Assembly (NCBI GenBank): GCA_965240325.2
Contig: OZ251249.1
Span: 1-64,000, forward strand
DNA from: Rebecca billardiae RCC1528
Taxonomy: Eukaryota > Haptophyta
Direction of reading: 5' to 3'
Length of the DNA: 64,000 nt
Shown: in pieces, positions 58,654-64,000 of the stretch
How the letters are laid out: every line of letters starts with the position of its first letter
How positions within the stretch are numbered: the first letter of the stretch is position 1
The notes under the pieces: model-generated
Told to the model about the DNA's origin: nothing
What the model saw: the letters and a program-made list of their open reading frames with translations, nothing else
Database searches by the model: none
Translations under genes and position numbers: made by a program

Positions 58654-58748
58654 CACATATATATATATATATACATATACATACATACATATATACATAT
58701 GTATATACATATATATATACATATACGACTACTAACTATACGACTATA
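58654..58748. repeat. AT-rich (TA/CATA)n microsatellite
   Basis: TATATA and CATATACATA runs in an otherwise very GC-rich setting, ending a few bases past the stop codon of the downstream minus-strand gene. It probably lies in that gene's 3' UTR or terminator region. Confidence 0.8.
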
Positions 58749-58756
58749 GAGTTCAC

Positions 58757-61700
58757 TCACGTCTTCTGCCGCTTGGCCTTGTGCGGCTGATTCGGCGGTC
58801 GCTTGCCGCCGTCGCCCGTCTTCTCCGCCGTCGGCCTCTTCTTCTGATTCCCACCTCCGTCGTCGTCTCCGCCGCCGCGCCGAGCGTCGCCGCCGGCTGC
58901 CGCCGCGGCCGTCACGCCCTCCAATTCCCGTATCACCGCCCGCTCCCTGCTCCGCACGTCCGCGACGAAGCTCGGATCGTCCATCTGAATTGCCGACAGC
59001 AATTTGCCGCTTTTGTTGCTGATACGACGCAGCTCCGCACACCGGGCGGAGCTCACATGTGTGAGTGGGGAGAGCTCGGCGCGCCGGCGGACGCCATCCA
59101 CGGCCAGGTCGTACTTGAGCAAGAAGAAGAAGGGCTTTTCCTCAAGCGTGCACGCGCCGCGGTCCACCTCCGGGCAGCCATTGTACTCATCGTGCGGCTT
59201 GTTCTCCAACACGACGCACAAGGTGGGCTGGGTGCCCCCCCTGCCGCCAACGGCAACGTCGACGACCACCAGCGCGCCGTGCCAGACGAAGAGCCCGCCG
59301 GCGTAATCGGGGGCACGCTCGTCGTGACGCGGCTGGGGAGGTACGGTCCGCCAAGCCCAACTCCGCAGGCGACCACCGTCGGGCAACGCCGCCGGCGTCC
59401 TCGGATCACCCTCCCACCAATTCGCCTCGGCGGCCACGTCCTCCTCATCTTCGTCCCTGCGGCCGTGGAGCTTGAAGGCAAGGTCGTGCTTGTGCGCGCG
59501 CTTGCCATAGACAAGCACGGCCTCGGCCGCTTTCTCGAGGGGAACGCCCCTGCCATGCTGATCGGCTTCGTCGTCGCTGAAGCACACGGCTCCTCGCGCC
59601 CAGCGAGCATGCTCTTCGCCCGCGGCCGGCTCCTCGGGGCACCTGCCCGTATCGTCGAGCAGCGTCGGTTGCCGCAGGAGCGCGTAGATGAGCGAGCCCG
59701 CGCCGTACGGGGACAGCGAGCGCGACCCGGCAAGCCGGTGCAGCTGCAGCACCGCACTGCGCCGCACGACGTAGAGGCTGCCGGCCGAGGAGATGCAGAG
59801 GCACGGCCCTGACTCCGGCGCGTGCACGAGCGCGAGCCGCCGCTTGCGCTGGTCGTTGGACCACGCGAGCAACATCCCCGGGGTCGGCCGCAGCTCCGGC
59901 GTTGCGCCGGCGGCAGGACCACGCAGCGCCTCGGCGCTCTGCACGAGCGAATCGAACTGCTCGTCGTAGACGCGGTCGTGGAACCACGCGGGGTTGTCAC
60001 TCGCGTCGTCTGGTGCGCGGGGGATGCCACCGGCCGCCGCGTGTGGCGACGGCTGCGGCTGCTGCTGCGGCTGCGGCTGCGGCGGCGGCGGCTGCGGCTG
60101 CGGCTGCGGCTGCGGCTGCTGCTGCGGCTGCGGCTGCGGCGGCGGCTGCTGCGGCAGCTGCTGCTGCTGCGGCTGCTGCGGCGCGCGCGGCGGGCGGCCG
60201 GGGTGGTTCAGCACCGCGGCGATGGCGTCTCGCAGCAGCTTCCCGCACGCCACCGGCGAGAGCGCGTGGACGAGGTCTGGGGCCCGCCTCTCGAGCTCGC
60301 CCGCAGCGGCCTCATCGCAGCGCCACGTGCCGTGCTGCTTGCCGCGCTCGCGCAGCGTGACGCACTGCGCGGCCAGGCCAGCCAGCTCCACGGCCGCGGT
60401 GACGCACTCGGCGGTCACCACGACGCGCCCGCCGTCGTCCATCTGGTCGACGCGGCACGCGTCGTGAAACGGGTTGGAGGTGTCGGCGTCGGGCGGCCGC
60501 GGCGGCGCGCGCGAGTCCGCGCCGCCGGACGGCGCCTCTTGCAAGGAGCCGTCGGTGCGCACGGCGCGGCTGGTCCCGTCCACGGGCATGCCGTTGCCCG
60601 CGCCGGGGAACCCGCCGCCGCGCCGCCAGTCCCCCGGCGCGTCGCCCAGCGCGTCGCCGAACGTGCCCGCGATGCGCGCGTCGACGGCGTCGACATCGCC
60701 CAGCCACGCGCCAGTGTAGTGGCGCACGAGCGCCCACTGGAGCCGTAGGTCGATGCGCCCGCCGGCCGCGACGGCGCCTTCGACGCTCGGCTCGCCCACG
60801 AAGAGCGCCACCCGGCCCGGATCGGGCGAGTGGTAGACGTGCTGCCCCTGCGGCGGCCCCGCCACCGTCGACTGCGGGTCGCACCACGTCTCCTCCGAGC
60901 TCCGCGTCTGCGCCAGCGCGCGCGGAATGGCCGGGTACGAGCCGGCCGGCGCGTCGATCGGCACGCGGCCAGCCTCAAGGCCGACCGCGCGCGCGAGCAC
61001 GAGCAGCGCGTCGACGCACATCACCGCCCACGTCTCCTTGCCGTGCTCGCCGGAGCCGCCACCGGGGACGGCCGTCTGGCGCAGCCACCCCTTCGCCACG
61101 AGCTTGGCGATCAGGCCGTTCTTGAGGAGGTTCTGCGCGCGGTCGCCGCGCGCGGGGCGCAGCGTGTGAGGCGAGCGGCGCGCGCGCCGCGCGCGCCCGG
61201 CGCGCCGGGCGGCGTGATGGCGGCACACCTCGGCGTACACCGCGTCGGCATCATCGCCGTTGATGATGGTGATGTCGAGCATAGCCACGACGTTGGCGGC
61301 CTGCCGCTCGAAGATGTCGGCCACCTGCGCCGCGTGCGTCGAGAAGTAGCCGTGGCGATCCTGCGCGCGCCACGGCCAGCCGCTCGTCTGGCCGATCTTC
61401 AGCACCAGCACGAGCTCGAACCGCAGCACCGTGCTGTCCCCAGGCCGAACGGCCTGGAGGTGGGCGCTCAAGAACGCGAGCGCCTCCGCACCCGCAAGCG
61501 CCGCCGCTGCCGTGTCCGAGGCCGCGAGCACAGCGGTGAGGTGCGCGCCGAGCCTCACGAGGAACATGTAGCGCACCGACTCGTTGGCGATCGACAGCAA
61601 GCGCAGCGAGCTCGGCGAGTCGTCGCCGCGCGGCGTGTAGTGGGCGGCGACACCGGCGCGCAAAAGCATGTACACGAGGCGCAGCACCTCGACGAACGGC

Positions 61701-62713
61701 TTGGCGCACGTGTCCACACGCTCCGTACTCATCGCGCGCAGCCACTCGCTCTCTGCCACGACGGTGCTCCGTTGGGCGGCGGCGGCGAGCGCGAGACGGA
61801 AGGCGACAAGCGCCAGCTGCGCGCCGTGCGCGCAATCGCCGAGAATCGCGCCCACCGTCGCGCCACCCTCGCCACCGTCCAGCCCCGCCGTCACCCGCCC
61901 GGTCGGCCGATCGGCCGAGTGTGTGACCACCTGGGCCAGCAGCGCGAGTGCCACCACACACAGCAGCGCCAGAGGCCACGCGCACACGAACTCCTCGGTT
62001 GCCGACGTGACAGCGAGCCGAGTGGCGTGCGCGCCAAGCCTTTGCACGCGCATATCGGCCGTCACGCGGAGGCCACCAACATCCGAGGTGGTCGGGGCGG
62101 CGCCAGGGCGCGCCCAGGTCGACACCTTCGCGCCGCGATCGGACTGCAAGTAGAGCACGATGCGTGCGTACGGCGCACGCTCGTCGGCATCTCCTTCGAG
62201 CAGCACGTTCCGGGTGATGGCGAGCGTGCCGGCGTGCAAATCTGGCAGCAGCGCGTACGAGGCACCGCGGTCGACACTCACGGTCGCGCCGCCCGGCGCG
62301 TACAGCGCCCCGATCGCGACCCGCGCCAAGGCGCGCGCAGTCCCTTTCTCTGCCTCAGACTGGAGCTGGCCCAGCCCGCAGGCGGCTTCGTCGGGCGCCT
62401 TCAGCCGGAAGGAGACCGAGGTGCGCGTCTGCTCGCTCCGCCGAGCAAAGGTGGGCGACCCAGGGAGCGCGTCGGGCACGCGCGCCGCGCCGCCCCCCGT
62501 CGGCGCGGCTGCTGGACCCGGCGCGGCAGCGGGCAGCGCCGCGCACGTGGTCGCGCCCGCAGCTGCGCCGGCCGCCGCCCCCGAGGAGGAGGCGACACAG
62601 CCGAGCGGCGGTGCCGTGCTGCCGGACGGCAGGGCAGCCGCAGCGGCTGCGGCGGCGGTGGCGGCCGCGGCGCTGCCCATCGACGGCGGATGGCCGCCGA
62701 AGTGCCCGCCACT

Positions 62714-62763
<50 letters not shown>

Positions 62764-62908
62764 GAGCGGCGGCGGAGGCGGAGGCGACACAGCCGAGCGG
62801 CGGTGCCGTGCTGACGGGCGGCAGGGCAGCCGCGGTGGCGGCTGCGGCGGTGGTGGCGGCCGCGGCGCTGCCCATCGACGGCGGATGGCCGCCGAAGTGC
62901 CCGCCACT

Positions 62909-62962
<54 letters not shown>

Positions 62963-63112
62963 GGGGGCCGCGGCGGAGGCGGAGGCGACACAGCCGAGCG
63001 GCGGTGCCGTGCTGCCGGACGGCAGGGCAGCCGCAGCGGCTGCGGCTGCGGCGGTGGTGGCGGCCGCGGCGCTGCCCATCGACGGCGGATGGCCGCCGAA
63101 GTGCCCGCCACT

Positions 63113-63171
<59 letters not shown>

Positions 63172-63316
63172 GAGCGGCGGCGGAGGCGGAGGCGACACAG
63201 CCGAGCGGCGGTGCCGTGCTGACGGGCGGCAGGGCAGCCGCGGTGGCGGCTGCGGCGGTGGTGGCGGCCGCGGCGCTGCCCATCGACGGCGGATGGCCGC
63301 CGAAGTGCCCGCCACT

Positions 63317-63370
<54 letters not shown>

Positions 63371-63520
63371 GGGAGCCGCGGCGGAGGCGGAGGCGACACA
63401 GCCGAGCGGCGGTGCCGTGCTGCCGGACGGCAGGGCAGCCGCAGCGGCTGCGGCTGCGGCGGTGGTGGCGGCCGCGGCGCTGCCCATCGACGGCGGATGG
63501 CCGCCGAAGTGCCCGCCACT

Positions 63521-63570
<50 letters not shown>

Positions 63571-63718
63571 GAGCGGCGGCGGAGGCGGAGGCGACACAGC
63601 CGAGCGGCGGTGCCGTGCTGACGGGCGGCAGGGCAGCCGCGGTGGCGGCTGCGGCGGCGGTGGTGGCGGCCGCGGCGCTGCCCATCGACGGCGGATGGCC
63701 GCCGAAGTGCCCGCCACT

Positions 63719-63766
<48 letters not shown>

Positions 63767-63916
63767 GGGAGCGGCGGCGGAGGCGGAGGCGACACAGCCG
63801 AGCGGCGGTGCCGTGCTGACGGGCGGCAGGGCAGCCGCGGTGGCGGCTGCGGCGTCGGTGGTGGCGGCCGCGGCGCTGCCCATCGACGGCGGATGGCCGC
63901 CGAAGTGCCCGCCACT

Positions 63917-63973
<57 letters not shown>

Positions 63974-64000
63974 GGGAGCCGCGGCGGAGGCGGAGGCGAC
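58757..64000 (-). CDS. Large unidentified protein with poly-Ala repeat N-side and basic C-terminus (5' end outside window)
   Basis: Minus-strand frame open from the right edge to a TGA at 58757-58759: over 1,700 residues, or 32 fewer if the in-frame intron 61228-61133 is removed. Right to left it holds seven ~66-residue repeats (62590-64000), each with poly-Ala, GSGGHFGGHPPSMGSAA and STAPPLGCVAS. A non-repetitive region follows (about 62500-60200), with one strongly hydrophobic stretch CAWPLALLCVVALALLAQVV (about 61920-61980). Next come a Gln/Pro tract (60050-60185) and a second non-repetitive region (59990-58950, with FHDRVYDEQFDSLVQSAEAL). The tail is Lys-rich (KKRPTAEKTGDGGKRPP, KAKRQK) and may act as a nuclear localisation signal. 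No family is recognised. The non-repetitive parts have balanced composition, so I believe it is a real gene. Its function is unknown. Confidence 0.75.
61133..61228 (-). other. Probable in-frame intron (96 bp) of the large unidentified gene
   Basis: GTGTGC...GCGCAG between GCCGAG and AACCTC. The 96 bp encode an Arg/Ala/His-rich segment unlike its flanks. Removal joins DDADAVYAE to NLLKNGLIAKLVAKGWLR in frame. Retention is possible because the length is divisible by three. Confidence 0.6.
62590..64000 (-). repeat. ~200-bp coding minisatellite with GCC (poly-Ala) expansions
   Basis: The block GCCCATCGACGGCGGATGG recurs near 62675, 62869, 63073, 63279, 63482, 63680 and 63879, a spacing of about 194-206 bp. 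Spacing varies mainly through the length of the GGC/GCC run, which encodes roughly 13-19 Ala. Units alternate between PSGSTAPP and PPVSTAPP variants, hinting at a two-unit higher-order repeat. The array continues past the window edge. Confidence 0.93.

Noticed and set aside
57069-59042. 657-codon minus-strand frame overlapping the start of the large unidentified gene's 3' end
   Set aside because: Overlaps, in another frame, the better-supported coding end at 58757, and otherwise covers noncoding GC-rich sequence and the AT microsatellite.

Overview
This window is the end of a GC-rich eukaryotic chromosome. It opens with about 1.6 kb of telomere repeat in the CCCTAA orientation (TTAGGG type) and runs inward through a subtelomere built of nested repeats into a gene-poor domain with a few very large, low-complexity genes. 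Long G/C-ending coding regions, spliceosomal GT-AG introns of about 90-120 bp, a pherophorin-like Ser-Pro region, an REJ/GPS/EF-hand membrane protein and an F-box/RCC1 protein suggest a unicellular alga. A haptophyte is my best guess, but the sequence alone does not prove it. No bacterial, organellar or viral genes, rRNA, tRNA or CRISPR array were recognised.

Layout. 1-1599: telomere. 1600-14254: an ordered subtelomeric array made of three pieces: A (709 bp), B (2.6 kb, CAC...GTG ends, inserted at an A/A junction) and C (1,938 bp, perfect 38-bp terminal inverted repeats, inserted in a hairpin loop of A). The composite B+A(C) is present as two nearly identical head-to-tail units of 5,275 and 5,276 bp, followed by one and a partial copy of A. 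14255-16740: older degenerate repeats. 16741-18704: a foldback element with arms of about 845 bp and a 7-bp target duplication.

19334-37381 (minus): one giant five-exon gene, predicted 5,867 residues. Its order is signal peptide, seven RCC1-like repeats, about 2,750 residues of Pro-rich repeat, IPT/TIG domains, REJ region, GPS site, membrane segments, an EF hand and a C-terminal membrane pair. It looks like a cell-surface adhesion or polycystin-1-like receptor. A 984-bp MITE-like element with TA duplications separates it from the divergent gene at 39241-40653 (plus), an F-box protein with a seven-bladed RCC1 propeller.

42190-53375: a Gln/Gly/His-rich gene end (minus) and a decayed inverted copy of its last 55 codons or so (plus) bracket a 9.5-kb satellite of about 49 monomers of 195 bp. 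53.4-58.7 kb is mostly noncoding, with weak candidate exons near 55.75-56.19 kb. 58757-64000 (minus) is the 3' part of a large unidentified gene whose N-terminal side is a ~200-bp poly-Ala-coding minisatellite that runs off the window.

The genes do not form an operon or pathway. The shared themes are RCC1-fold proteins side by side, coding minisatellites, and repeated segmental amplification near the telomere. Many very long open frames here come from tandem repeats whose length is divisible by three and are not genes.
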